A stretch of 64,000 nt of DNA from Stratiolaelaps scimitus (GCA_019614645.1 JABWDB010000108.1:1-64000), one strand, 5' to 3'. Positions 11,492 to 23,100 are shown, counted from the stretch's first letter. Program-made: numbers and translations. The notes: generated from the sequence alone by a model not told the origin.

Positions 11492-11595
11492 ATATCTCCG
11501 ATCTGGTCTTTTCCTTCTAGCTCTCTTAATGGGAGCAAGGGGAGGTTATAGCACCGATGAGAAAGCCTCATGCACTAAGAACGATGCAACTACTT
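11492..11595 (+). pseudogene. Pseudo-exon 2, direct fragment
   Basis: The acceptor region ttttccttctag at 11,509-11,520 is followed by ctctcttaatgggagc, matching exon 2 of the intact gene (acceptor ending at 18,764). Only about 75 bases of exon sequence remain (a GYSTDEKASCTKNDAT-like translation) before it runs into AT-rich sequence and then an inverted copy of itself. Confidence 0.8.
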
Positions 11596-11639
11596 TTTTT
11601 TACTTACTACATTTTTCGTTGTAAATAAACGTCACGAAA

Positions 11640-11862
11640 CATCCCGAAAACAATACGACTTGTGACATCTTCCATTGGGGCAAAATCCTCGAGAATCATA
11701 GTCGGATTTGTATTGACAACTATTCACGCCGAACTCAGATTACGTTGCATTCACAAGTAGATGTGAGCCATCGCTTGAAGCAGGTTGCATCGTTCCTAGT
11801 GCATAAGGCTTTCTCATCGGTGCTATAGCCTCCCATTGCTCCGGAAAGAACAGATCGGAGAT
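11640..11862 (-). pseudogene. Pseudo-exon 2, inverted copy
   Basis: Read on the minus strand this is exon 2 of the gene family in full: the acceptor side (catctccgatctg, then tcttt) at the right and the exon end (gcgaattagc-like to tgtttcg) at the left. It is arranged tail to tail with the direct fragment at 11,492-11,595, giving an imperfect palindrome. It cannot be spliced in sense orientation, so it marks the left locus as broken. Confidence 0.8.
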
Positions 11863-11947
11863 GTAAATAGAGAAGTCTTTAGATATGCTTTTACCATTCA
11901 AAGAGGCCGGGACAATCTACTATGTTCCGTGTGTACGTATTCTCTAG

Positions 11948-12087
11948 GGGTAAAGAATGTATAAAGGATCAACATTGCAAACAAATAGGATGGCTCTCTA
12001 TCCCTGCCTTGCGGACTATGTTAACAGAGGGAGCGTCCTTTGCTCTAAGAACCTCCGTTTTTTTATGGATACTGCGTTCTTAAAATG
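11948..12087 (+). pseudogene. Pseudo-exon 4
   Basis: Acceptor-like ctctag ends at 11,947 and a gtaagcg donor starts at 12,088. The sequence between matches exon 4 of the intact gene (tgtataaaggatcaacattg, then tctatccctgccttgcgg). A two-base length change after the second cysteine shifts the frame, and the segment before the second half of the exon is shortened. The flanking intron after it also matches the intron after exon 4. Confidence 0.8.
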
Positions 12088-12683
12088 GTAAGCGTCTATA
12101 TTTACCTGTCGCTTGTCTACGGAAATAACACAGTAGATTTGAACCTATCAGCTGCCTTTGATTCAATGTGCCAGAGTCAGCTGAAATCCAGAGTCAAATA
12201 CCGAGGCGTGACAAAATTTTGCGAAGGATAAGATGCATGTCATTTTTTTTAACTACATTACGAAATAAAGACGTCATCTATTCGTATGTTCGCTGTGGCA
12301 TTCGAGCCGGAGACCCTTAGTTCCAAGTATCCGAGATTATCATACATGTTAATCATAGTTGAACTTACCATGATAAAGAGAACCATTGAGATAGGCGACA
12401 GCGGGACGTAATGACGATGCATACGAATGTGTCATTGAAAGAGGGTAGAACATAGTTCGACATGACGCAAGAAAATCCATCTCGTTCTGTCGTTTAGAAA
12501 ATTTCGTCAAGGATTTCGTTAAGAAGACCCGAACTAATAAACACTTAATACCTTTTGTATTAATGGAACTTGGGATGTAAAACAGAGGTTTTTTTTGTGT
12601 TTGGTTATTCATCCCTCATTGACACCTGCTGTTATGGCCTCCATTTAAATGACGTCTTATTAATGACTTCGCTGTTATTGCAG
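12088..12683 (+). other. Joined remnants of introns 4 and 5 in the left locus
   Basis: The first part matches intron 4 of the intact gene (cgcttgtctac near 12,110 and the ctttgattc stretch). The last part (12,470-12,683) matches the end of intron 5 (tcgttctgtcgtttagaaaa; gttatggcctcc). The 892-base exon 5 that should lie between is missing. Confidence 0.65.
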
Positions 12684-12920
12684 ACTTCGTCTATTTTTGC
12701 CATTTTGTGCATTTCTGCCCAAGCCTTGTAAATAGGAAATAATTAGTTGCCAACGGTGACACGGCTGTGGTGTATTTTACTCTGCGAGCTGCTATGGGTC
12801 GTCAACTTCACGCCGGTCAGAGATTCCCCATATCAAGCATACCCAAAGATTTCTTGCCAACTATACGAAGATCGCCGAAGCAGCACAACAGCTCAAAGCC
12901 TGGAACGGATCCCCAAGTGA
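12684..12920 (+). pseudogene. Pseudo-exon 6
   Basis: An acceptor ttattgcag precedes acttcgtctatttttg, exactly as at 24,732 in the intact gene. The exon is recognisable to its end (gatccccaagtga versus gatccccaattga). The frame is broken early by a TAG in the place of a lysine codon after PKPC. This is the 3' end of the left paralog. Confidence 0.85.
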
Positions 12921-13284
12921 AGCTCACTGGAATGTTGCTACCGCAGCTAGTAGAATTTATTATGAACAGTTGATTATTTGATGTTAATAGTTGGGAAATT
13001 GATTGATAGGGTGCTTTAGGGCTAGGTAATAATATTGGTCAGAACCGTGAAATGTGTACCGTTGATGTATAATAACTAGTCGTGGACGATCCACAATCAT
13101 GTGATACAAACACAACAGATGGAATAATTAGGCATTTGAAATTTAAAATGATTAAAATTTCGAATACGTGATAATTCGCTGGAGGAATTATTAGTGGGGA
13201 CCAACGGTAGAGTAACTATGGATTGTTTGTGGTACTATGACGTGTCAATATGTCATATACAATAGCTATAGGTTACCTCTTTAT
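12921..13284 (+). other. Junction between the two tandem loci
   Basis: No gene is seen. 12,950-13,000 still resembles sequence downstream of the intact exon 6 (tttattatgaacagttgatt versus tttattgtgaatacttgatt). 13,140-13,280 belongs to a repeat also present at 52,300-52,410 (cagtatgtcatatacag versus caatatgtcatatacaa). Confidence 0.55.
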
Positions 13285-16130
13285 GTTGATTTCAGAAAAA
13301 CTTGTTATATATACGACCAGACACCCCCACGTTTTCCACAATTTTTCTTATTCCGAATTAGTCAGTTATTACAATCGCGCTCAAGAAAATAAAATTTAAC
13401 AATTGCAGTTACAAAAGATATCAGTCAAGGAGAATTTTTATTTTGGGCACGCTTAGGGACAGGACAAGTGGGAGCTCCTTGTTTTAAATTTTCTAGTAAG
13501 GATACAGAGATGAGGCTGTTCTTAGACGTTTCTGAAGTTCCGTAGGTAATTGTCGCCCACTATTATAACTGAATCCAGTGGCACTGTTCTCCAGTGGCTC
13601 CATTACGGGAGATTGGCATTGCACATCCGACTTCTGTAGAGGTTTCAGCGGAGATAGATTCCGAGTTCCCTCCTCCCCGCAAACCCTAACCAACAGCGTG
13701 AAGGAACCCATTATTTATATGGGTTCCTTCACGTTGGTGGACGCTCAAAGATTCGCTGTGAGGGCTAGGTAATAATATTGCTCAGAACCGTAAACACATT
13801 CACTTATTCAGGTTTATCGACATGGGAATATTGCTATCATGAGGAGAGGATCGTGTTTTTGGTAGAAAGGTAAACCTTTTGAGAGAACTGATAACAGTCC
13901 ACACTATTTTAGTGCGCCATGCTGAAATAATGTAATTATTCAATCATTATTATCATTATTGAGTGGTCAATGAAACCTGATTCATATCTTGGCGAGTTGG
14001 GGATGGTTGAGGACAACGGAAAGTTGAAGGAGCTAAAATTATTGTAAAATTATTTAATTATTATTAAAATTATATCACACCCATTTCCAGAGTGGCGGAA
14101 CGTAACGAGCGTTACATAGTGATCTTGAATGTGCCTAATTAGTGTTGGTTAGTCATCTGCTGAACAAATTATATGGAGAGAGTGCGAGTGCGCGCTCTCG
14201 CATATAAGTTGTTAATATCGTCAGGTTCCGTGTTTTCCGTGCACTGAAAGCTAGCTGTCATCTCGTCAATTTGAACAAGTGGGATATGATATATCATAAA
14301 TCATTAGGAAAGTATAGATGAAATAGTTTAATTTTATGTCGGATATGGAACTATCGTTTTTAGCAACAAATATAATTATCACATACAATAAAAATGTTCT
14401 TACAAGACTGTTAGAATTACATATAGTTTTTTTTACCTTCACCGTAGTTTTTTTACCTTAACGTATTTTTTGAGGAGAGGAGGTCCAATTAATTCGGGAC
14501 CGGGGCCGAGGCCGACATTGTCGCAAGGAAGGTAATTGAATTGCCTCTCAGAGACAGGCGTTGCAGAAGGAAAGGAGAGCTTTTTATTAAAATTAAATAA
14601 ATAAAAATAAATTGGTCTTATTATAAACTTAAAGAGAGAAAAAAGAGCCCCGCTGTCTCTCGATGTATGGGAACAATGCACCTTGATAGAGTGAGCGTTC
14701 AGGCGCCCACTCAGAGTTTCTACTAATTGCCGAAGCTAATGAGAGCTAATATATTTTTATGAAATTGAAGAATGCCACTGCACGTTTGTCCTGATAGGGA
14801 CCCTATAGCCTCAGCCAAATACTGCTCCTAAGACACCGTTCTGGAATGGGAAACTCTTTCAGGGATAAATATTAGAACTGCCTCCGTTTCAGATTCATTT
14901 GGGCATACATCAATTATCGTCAGCTCCGCAGGGAGTTCGCGATTTCTCCACACCACGAATGACAAATCTTTTGGCTATATGCAGATTTCAAATGATTTCA
15001 ATATCCGTTTTGGGAGGAACTATTCAACATTGTCACACTTTGAACGCAGATAGGCCAGCGGTCTCTCGATTTATGGGCACAATGCACCTTGCTAGAGTGA
15101 GCGTTTAGGCGCTTTAGTTTCTACTCATTGCCCAAGCTAATGAGAGCTAAGATATTTTCGTTATGAAATTGAAGATTGAATGCCACTGAGTTGCCACCAC
15201 AACCAGTGCTGTTTAAATTTAAACAATAACTTTGATGATTCGAGACCAATTTTTATTTATTTAATTTACAGGAAGGGCGCTTTGACGTAAGTAGGTGCCG
15301 TAATCACATGCCGTAATCATGTGCCGAAAATCTTTAACAATACTAAGTGATATATAAACTTAAAATACATAGCATTGTCCGCTGGTAATGCAATACAAAT
15401 GGCGGTTTAATATCGGAACTGCAATTACAGTAATGCTAAAGTTGTGATAAAATAATGATAAGTGTCACAAATATCTAGAACATCATAGCATAGTCGGCGT
15501 AGACAGACAGCAGGGCGTAGACACAAGTACTCGGCCGTTCACCAGGGAGAAAGGCCGATACTGATGGCAAGTGGCAGGCTAGAGCGTGCTTCCTTGACCC
15601 CCGAGATAACTAAGGGGGTTACAAACATACTATAGCGACGATTAGAGCGACTGTGATAGCGGTGAGCGGGAAGACTAGCTCCGGTGGAATAAGACCGTCA
15701 TCTGCGAAGAGACACGGTCTGATTAAGAACAGTTCCGCGAAGCAACAGCTAAAGGTTCAGTAGCCCGTAATTTAATGAGGGGAAGTCTTAATAGGCAGAG
15801 CTAACACAACGAGGCCAAGCCGGTTACAAAACCCCCCAGTTGCAGGGCCCAGATTTTGCGAGGCATTATGGCATTATTTTGTAATGGATAACCATCTCTA
15901 TTTGTCTATGTATTCTAATCTTGCCAGAGTGTATCATCTGTCATAAAAACTTCCGTTTAGATGCGATTTGCAGGTCTAATGTTAACGTGTAGGCGGGACA
16001 GTGTAAGTGGCCACAATAAATGAACGTTCACAGTGCCGGCGGAGGGTTGCCATTTTTGTATAATTTTACATTCACAACAAGCCGTCCCTTCAAAGAACTC
16101 CCGATGCTGCTGGGGCGTTATGAATCTGAA
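13285..16130 (+). repeat. Right copy of the locus 5' flank
   Basis: 13,285-15,174 pairs with 1-1,886, and 15,270-16,115 pairs with 3,355-3,910. The two copies are close but differ by indels, including a 14-base snap-back at 13,695-13,731 that is absent from the left copy. No coding exon is seen; the longest frames are shared only partly between the copies. Confidence 0.8.
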
Positions 16131-16132
16131 TG

Positions 16133-16262
16133 TAAGTAAGTAGCAATGCAGTTTTGCTTTCAGTCATCACATTTCAAGAACGTTCGACGAATATTTGGTA
16201 TCCAACTCAGATACAGGTATCGGAAATTGTCGTTTTGAGGGTGCGATAACATGATAACCCGA
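16133..16262 (-). mobile_element. Solo terminal repeat of the Tc1/mariner-type element
   Basis: This 130-base block is the reverse complement, with small differences, of 18,372-18,527 (shared stretches such as gcgacaatttccgata-like runs and tattcgtcgaatgttcttga on the other strand). Paralogous modules lack it: there, ccgattcttctaggggtac continues directly into agacagctttcc. It is therefore an insertion of about 290 bases (16,115-16,410) upstream of exon 1, separate from the transposase remnant in intron 1. Confidence 0.7.
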
Positions 16263-16489
16263 GTTAGTGCTTGTTTAGTATAATTGAGTTGTAAAATTAT
16301 TTTGCTACGAATTTTCTATAAATTTAGTATTTTTGTAGGGCTGCCGCCGTTCTCGAGAACAGAAATCGGTCGATTGGGTATACATTCATTTAGTTCGGTA
16401 ATCGGTTGATCAGATAGCGTTACATAGTGATCCGTTTATTCTCACCAAGAATAAAATAAATACTATGGAAAACGTGCCATGGTGTGTGC

Positions 16490-16565
16490 TTACCGTTATC
16501 CATGAAAGGTATGCTAAAAGCAAACAACAGTTGAATGTCAATACCGGTATCAATAACAACGCCAT
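16490..16565 (-). other. Minus-strand short frame with signal-peptide look and splice donor
   Basis: On the minus strand an ATG at 16,565 opens MALLLIPVLTFNCCLLLAYL and reaches a gtaagc donor-like site after 24 codons. The left paralog (module A, ATG near 4,073) has a frame of the same length ending at gtaagt, but its residues are less hydrophobic. It could be the first exon of a divergent gene sharing the 270-base leader with exon 1, or coincidence. No further exon is identified. Confidence 0.2.
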
Positions 16566-16579
16566 TCTGTCACCGATAC

Positions 16580-16837
16580 CCTACGGATCTATTTCACGAA
16601 TTTGTTGACGAACAGCCCGCTCCGATATGTAGGGTCACCTCTCGTTCTCCATGGATGACGACGCTGTGAATGATAACATTCTCTACGAATCTCGGTTTGA
16701 CGTTTAGCACTGGGGTCGTAGGGCCATCCCATCTTTATTTGCTTCGTGACGCGCAGTTCAGATCGGGGCATATAACCGGGTGACGATACCCGAAAACGAT
16801 ATAAACAATCGGCTTATATCGTTTTCGATTCCAAAGA
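16580..16837 (+). promoter_or_regulatory. Conserved leader/promoter region of the gene family
   Basis: About 220 bases upstream of the start codon are as conserved among modules A-H as the exon itself (tctccatggatgacgacgct; gcttcgtgacgcgcagttca). TATA-like strings occur at 16,768 (catataa) and 16,798 (gatataaa). Related sequence also sits at 27,570-27,780 and 62,660-62,860 beside the LINE copies. In the intact module the last part has been replaced by a snap-back (16,791-16,827) relative to the other modules. Promoter function is inferred from position and conservation only. Confidence 0.45.
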
Positions 16838-17219
16838 ATGACCACCGAAAACGAGCCAGAGGCAGAGACCGCAGAAATCGTGACCATCGCAGGTGACGGG
16901 AAGTCAGGAGATGAAGACACGATCTCTATAAGTTCAATTATATCAGAAACTGCAAGGAAAGAAGAGCACGACGGTTTTATGGATAATAGCAAAAGAAAAG
17001 ACATGCGTCCTCGACAGTCGATTTTATTAGTTGAAAAAAGAAACTTCTCAAAATTGGTTCGAACAAGCACGGACTACCGACATGGGGACGAACAGCATCG
17101 CCTAGAAATAGCTGCATATGTGCGAAGCCTCAATAGGCCTAAACGCTCATACCGTAAAATTATAGGTTGGAGTGTGGGAGCGATGTGCTGCCTCATAGCC
17201 GTAGTCGCCGTTATTTCGG
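16838..17219 (+). CDS. Exon 1: cytoplasmic tail and first part of the membrane span
   Basis: The start is ATG 16,838, which matches the start position of modules B, E and F. It encodes 127 residues plus one base: an acidic stretch (MTTENEPEAETAE), a serine-rich stretch, a basic stretch (NSKRKDMRPRQ), then RPKRSYRKIIGW leading into the hydrophobic SVGAMCCLIAVVAVIS. The intron gtaagtgt begins at 17,220 inside the membrane span. Seven decayed copies of this exon lie upstream. Confidence 0.85.
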
Positions 17220-19160
17220 GTAAGTGTAAAACATAGGCGACAATAAATAAATAAGACGCTCCACAGGTTTTCCATAATATTTTCAGGAGAGCGTGCTGCC
17301 CGGCTCAGTAACTGTATGTCTTACCTTATTCAACCTCATAGTGGCGCGCGCCCCAACGCCAATCCGGAGGAATGAGGTGATAATCTCATATTTTATCGTC
17401 TGTAATTGTACTTAAAAAAAAACAGTAGTCTCCTAGGAGACTATACTCACCCGCTTGTGTTGTCCGTTACACCAGGTGCTAGATAGCAGCACCTCTCACA
17501 GGACTTGTCAGGCAGCTTGTCTCACGACTCACTAGCCGAGACAACCACGTTCGGCCTTTCCTATACGATCAGGTGATGAGTTCCGAAGAATTCCTTGACG
17601 ATCTCCGCCATATGAACTGCGGCGTTATTCTGCTGGAAGATGAATCTTCCAGCACGGATTGTCTCGGCGTGATTCCTAAGTTGATCCTCCAACATAGTGA
17701 CCCAGGCACTACTATTCATGCGCCCGTCTACGAACACCAAATGTCTTTCCGTTGTAGCCAATACAGGCCCAACTCATTACACCACCTCCCGCTTGTCGTC
17801 GACTTGCGTTTTTCTTCGCTTCTAATGTCGTGGAAATAATAAGAATATTCGTCAGCACCACTGAGATTGAATATTTCTTCATCGGAAAACAGCAGACGTT
17901 TTCACTCCTATCTCCACGAAATGCGCTGACTTGCATCTGTTTTAATGTTAAAGGAGGTTTTCGCTTGTTTTCTCTGAACAAGATTTTCTGATGTCTGAAG
18001 GTATTGTTTCACGCTTCGGACGCTCGTTTCGACTCCAGTCTCGGCTGCAATTTTGCGACAAGTCAAAAAGCTGTTCGAGACTTTTCGGGAATGTTTTCCA
18101 CGCGCACTTATTGTTTCGGGTCGTCTAGGCGCCTTCTTGGTCCCGTGCAGTCCGGGATCTCTAAGGAAATTCGAAATCACGGTCCTGCTTCTTTGCGAAA
18201 TCCGCGCGATTTCCATTTTTAACTTGTTTTCTTCATTGAGGATGAAGATATCTTTTTCTTATTTTGACTAAGTTCCCGGCCGTAGTCTCGCTGACAAAGG
18301 GTTCAGAAAATTTGTAGGAGAACGATCTTAGAATTAAGTTGCGTTTGAACTCGTTGTCCCACCAGACAAACACTAACTGGGCTATCATTTTGTCGCACCC
18401 TCAAAAACGACAATTTCCGATATCAAATTGCTACATCTGAGTTAGATAGCCAAATATTCGTCGAATGTTCTTGAAATGAGATGGCTTTGAATGACTGAAA
18501 GCGAAACGTCATTGTTGCTTACGGTTGAGAAAAAAAGTTAGAAAAATGGGGCTGTCCTATCATTTCGTCGGGGAGTGTATACTGTTCATATGGCACCTAT
18601 CCGTCCCATTGGCCTTTGGGATCACTAATAGTCGTCGTCTAAAGCCTTTGTGTTATTGGTTGCTCTCTGATTTGATCTTTCCCGCAGCTTGGCTAGCGGC
18701 CTTCTAAAAAGGCCTTGCTGAATGTTCACAACGTATCTAAAGAATTGTCTCTATTTTCTTCTAGTTCTCTTAATAGGCGTAATGGGAGGCTGTAACGCCC
18801 ATGAGAAAGCCATATGCACTGCGAATAATGCAACCTGCTCCAAACGATGGTTCACACATACCTGTAAATGCAATGTAATCGGACACGAGTTCTACATGAA
18901 TCGTTGTCAATACAAATGCGACTATGGTTCTCGACGATTTTGCGCCAATGGAATATGTCACAAGTCGCTTTGTTTTCAGGATGTATTAGCCTTCGTGACG
19001 TTTATCTACAACGAAAGATGTAGTAAGTAAAATCGTTCGTTCGTTTTAACGAAGTATTGCAAGGATACGTATAGCCTACCTTGCTGAATGTGACGTACTT
19101 TATACATCTCATGCACCAGATATATATATATATATATGGTGCATGAGATGTATAAAGTAC

Positions 19161-19195
<35 letters not shown>

Positions 19196-20092
19196 TTTCA
19201 AATTGTGGTTTGTTAGCATAACTGCAGTTTACTCGTACAGTTCTAGTTAAAAAATATAGATTTTTTACATTCTGATCTATATTGTGACATCAATTAACAG
19301 TCTATCTGCATGTCGAATGTCATTATGATATTAGTGACAACTATATCAGACTATTCAGTCTAATTATATAGCTGTCCGCTATATAAGTATGTGATTTGTC
19401 TCCTCAATGCGGATAGTCGGGTTCATCTTTGCACCACAAAGGTCCCTCTGCTTGGTACATATACCGAGTCAACAAGATCATCATATTCTCAACTAAGTTC
19501 TCATGAATGGCTCAATCCATCCAATTTGTCAGGGTATTATGAAATACCCTGAAAGTTTACATCACGGCACTGGTCTACAGCTTGGATCACCGAATAGTAT
19601 GACTCACGAATTCGAATATAAATATAAACTTAGTCCAGTAACAGCTTTCACACTTCCAACGAGAAATATATACAGGTTTGTCATATACACAGATTGCACA
19701 ATTATGGTAAAACGATATATCCTATGACATATAATAATAAATTGTAAGAAAGTCCCAGGCTGTAAATATTGAACAAAATTATACACAAACAGATCTTGGG
19801 AAATTTCTGCGGCTCTCTTGGCGGTAAGCGAAAGCATGTTGGCTAAGCATTAATAAAGGATCTTTAGTGGCAGATGGTATCACAAACTCGGTTGGCCTGC
19901 GGGTACTTCTTCTCACCTCCGGGGCAATAGGGAAAGCAATATCGTTTGGAATACTACCGTTTGACATTTTACGAGGCCAAGAGCGCTGCCAGGGTGAATA
20001 CAGTACCCTCAGTTTAGGCAACTCGAACATCTTCACGATGTCAGCAACGGACTCAATGCGGTGTTTACCGAAATTGGCACGAATTGCATCAT

Positions 20093-20132
<40 letters not shown>

Positions 20133-23100
20133 ACCCGGATGTAAAATAGGCGTCTGTCAACTACTTTGCCTGAGCGCAAAGATCATCGGCATAGCAATCG
20201 CTGGCCGTGAGGTCAATACCTACACGAATGCGGGCTGTTCAACGGACAATCCTCAATCCCATTCCCCTGTAGTCGCAACATCGCCATGTATCATCCGAGA
20301 GAGAAAAAATGGGTAGGGATTAGCTTTTCCCCGACGTGAGTTACTCGATGCATCCAACAGCATCAGCTGTTTCTATGAGCTGTGAAGGCCGGACCGTCCA
20401 AAAAAAAACCCGCTTCAGCAGGAAGCAACAATCAACTCGGTACTGATGCCTTGTTGGCCTCTTCCAGCAAGGCAGATGAGCCTGCCCTGGTTTCTACCAC
20501 CCATGGCGCTACAGGTGATGATGGTACGGGGGCCGGCTCCTATGAGCTTCCATTAAGTACTGTGTGAAGTATCGCATAAATATACCTTCTTATATCTAGA
20601 AATACTTTTAGCGGACGTGGTTTTTTAGGACAAATCTATATGCTCAGGTGCACATTGACGCATTGGTTCCATTTTAACAGAACATTTTATATTATTTAGA
20701 AGAAACGACGACAGATCCAGTCTGCTCCGTTACCTGCGCCGAGATCTTTAAGTACGTCTGCGCCCATTCATCGAACCCGCCCTTCTGCAGCGACTCGAAG
20801 CCAGCGACTCTCACGGACTTCATATGTCAATGTAAGAAACTAACACAGAAGAAGATAAATACAGATGTATGTTTGTCAGAAATGTAATTATGCATTATTT
20901 CGGTTATTCACCTTTTTTAGTTTGGTCATGGCTCAAACTGGATAAATGAAATATTTAGGTCCAGCTTACCCTTTGCTGTTTTATCAGTTGTTACGACAAT
21001 CCTTGCTGTGTTTTTTGTCACTTTAGTTCGTACCCTACTCATATATGATATGGAAGCACAAATGGAATGATCTAAAAACAAATCAACTACTGTTAGACCG
21101 GTTAAGGTCTGTGGATTATAGCCAACGGGTCGGTAGACCGTAGGCGCATTTATATCAAATCTGGGTTCATGCTCGACCCCGACAACAGATGAGAGTTAAG
21201 TGACGTCTGGCCGGGCACCGCAGATGGTCAACCGAACACAATTTTCCATTTCTTCTGTCCATTGGCATCGATGACTCCTTCATGATGCTGCATACGGTAG
21301 GACCCATCGTGGTCTCGTGGTCTCGAGTGTTCGAAATTAATAACTTCGTCCGTGTGCCCATCCTCGACAAATGCCTTAATCTTAGAATGTTATTAGGCGT
21401 AAGTCTCGGAGTCGAGGAGCAGGCCTTTACGCTTCGACGATCAGCGATAAGGGTTCCGAAGAAGTTATTTCCAGAGAACTTTAGCCCAACAGTTCCGCTT
21501 TCTCAGTTAACCTCGGGAGTGCAGGTGATTGGGGGCGTAGTACAGGGCGCAAGAGTAAGGAGAGAAGAATCTTCCATCAGCAGTTGAACTCCGTTAGTTG
21601 ATCTCGAGATGTTAAAGCCAACATCATAACTGTTTGCAGTTATTTGGTGCTCGTGACGTCCAGAGGCGTAACTAATTCGGTAATGCCGATGTCTCCAGAC
21701 AAGGCATGTAAAAGCAGATTGCAAAACTAACTATTGCTATCGTTGTAAATCCTTTGGCCCCAACGAAGACTTGTGTTAGGCCCTGTTTGAAGTGTGGGTC
21801 CTCGGATCACCACTAGAAGGACTGCAAGGCCCGCAGCTATTCTAGCTTTGAGTAGGGAATAGCCCAGTTGATGACGACACACCTAATTGACACCGCTCAC
21901 ACCACAGAGCAAAGAAAAAAGGCACCAACGAAAAAACATCCAAGGAAGTTGGTGGCGAATGACCCATTCTCGATTGAGGACATTGACAGCAGAGGTGATT
22001 ACGATAGCGATGAACATACGGAGATGACGAAGATGAATGAAGAGTCCGATGCCGCTGTCACAGTTTTGAACAAACGTTCCTATGAGGGATACACCAGAGC
22101 AAATGCCGGCTAAGAAGCAAGAGGGTATATAATTAAATACCAATTCCTTTAAATGAGCTCGAGATTCGTCGCCTGACGGATGCATATCAACAACGATAGA
22201 AATGTTATCTAATTCGAAGGGGAGACTAATAGTTAGTTACGAATAGTTTTCGTCGTCGGATGTTTGATCCTAGATGCGTAGGTACATCTCGATTCAGGAA
22301 CGTGGTTCACGGACATTTAACGTCCTTATCTTCTATTGATTGACGAAGGTATTTAAATTTCAACTGGTCGGACCTCGGAATGGTAAAGGTAAAGGTGTAT
22401 TGGTTCATTAAAGGAGCTGCAATTTTACAATGCTTAAGCTCTCTTATATGTCACACAGCGGGGCTCGAACCTGCGGCCTCTGGCCTCCGATGGCCAGAGA
22501 CTTAGCCGCCCAAGCCACCGCGCTGGTCTTAAAACCAATTAAACAAAGCCACCACTAAGTCGAATACTTAGTGGTGGTTTTGCTTAATTAGACCCAATAT
22601 TACATGGGTGTAATATCAAGCTTTTAACCTCCAGGTGACAGCGTATCGAAGGGGTTCATCGGGCTGACGTCAGATGGAGAGAAGGAGTGCATAAAGGATC
22701 ACCAATGCAGACGTTTGATGACTCTGTATCCCTGCCTTGCGGGCTATGTCAACAGAGGAAGTGTCATTTGCTCTAAGAACTGCGTTGTACCTAAGAACCG
22801 TACAGGTGAACCTTTCTTCTTTAATGGATACTGCTTTCTGAAAAGTGGTAAGTAAACGTATTTGCATATCGCGTGTCTACAGAGGAATAGTATTCAATTA
22901 TATTCAAATCATGGTTGACATGTGGACGTTTCGGTTGCCTCTGATTCGATGCCACATTTGGCACAGTCTATTTGAATTTTGGCGTTAGTCACCGGTATTC
23001 TTTAGCAGTCTTCCTGCACGCGCCAGTGCTGGAAGCAAGGATCCTAGGGTATTGCTCTAGAGGTACTCTCCCTTGTTCCATTTCCATGACTATCCCAATA

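Larger units (their letters stand above)
17220..18764 (+). other. Intron 1
   Basis: About 1.5 kb, holding a decayed Tc1/mariner transposase on the opposite strand (17,561-18,220) and its right terminal repeat (18,372-18,590). The 3' end carries sequence also found before pseudo-exon 2 in the left locus (ggcacctatccgtccca at 18,592; cacctatccgtccca near 11,300) and ends with ttttcttctag. Confidence 0.8.
19023..20699 (+). other. Intron 2
   Basis: About 1.7 kb. It has a perfect 25-base inverted repeat around an AT dinucleotide loop (19,093-19,162), an AT microsatellite (19,160-19,190), a reverse-transcriptase fragment on the minus strand with a YADD box, and a 41-base 28S rRNA shard. It ends in attatttag. 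Confidence 0.75.
20832..22673 (+). other. Intron 3
   Basis: About 1.8 kb. It contains a Gag-like zinc-knuckle fragment (21,280-21,835), a SINE on the minus strand (22,385-22,528) and a snap-back hairpin (22,538-22,590). It ends in gctgacgtcag. Confidence 0.75.
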
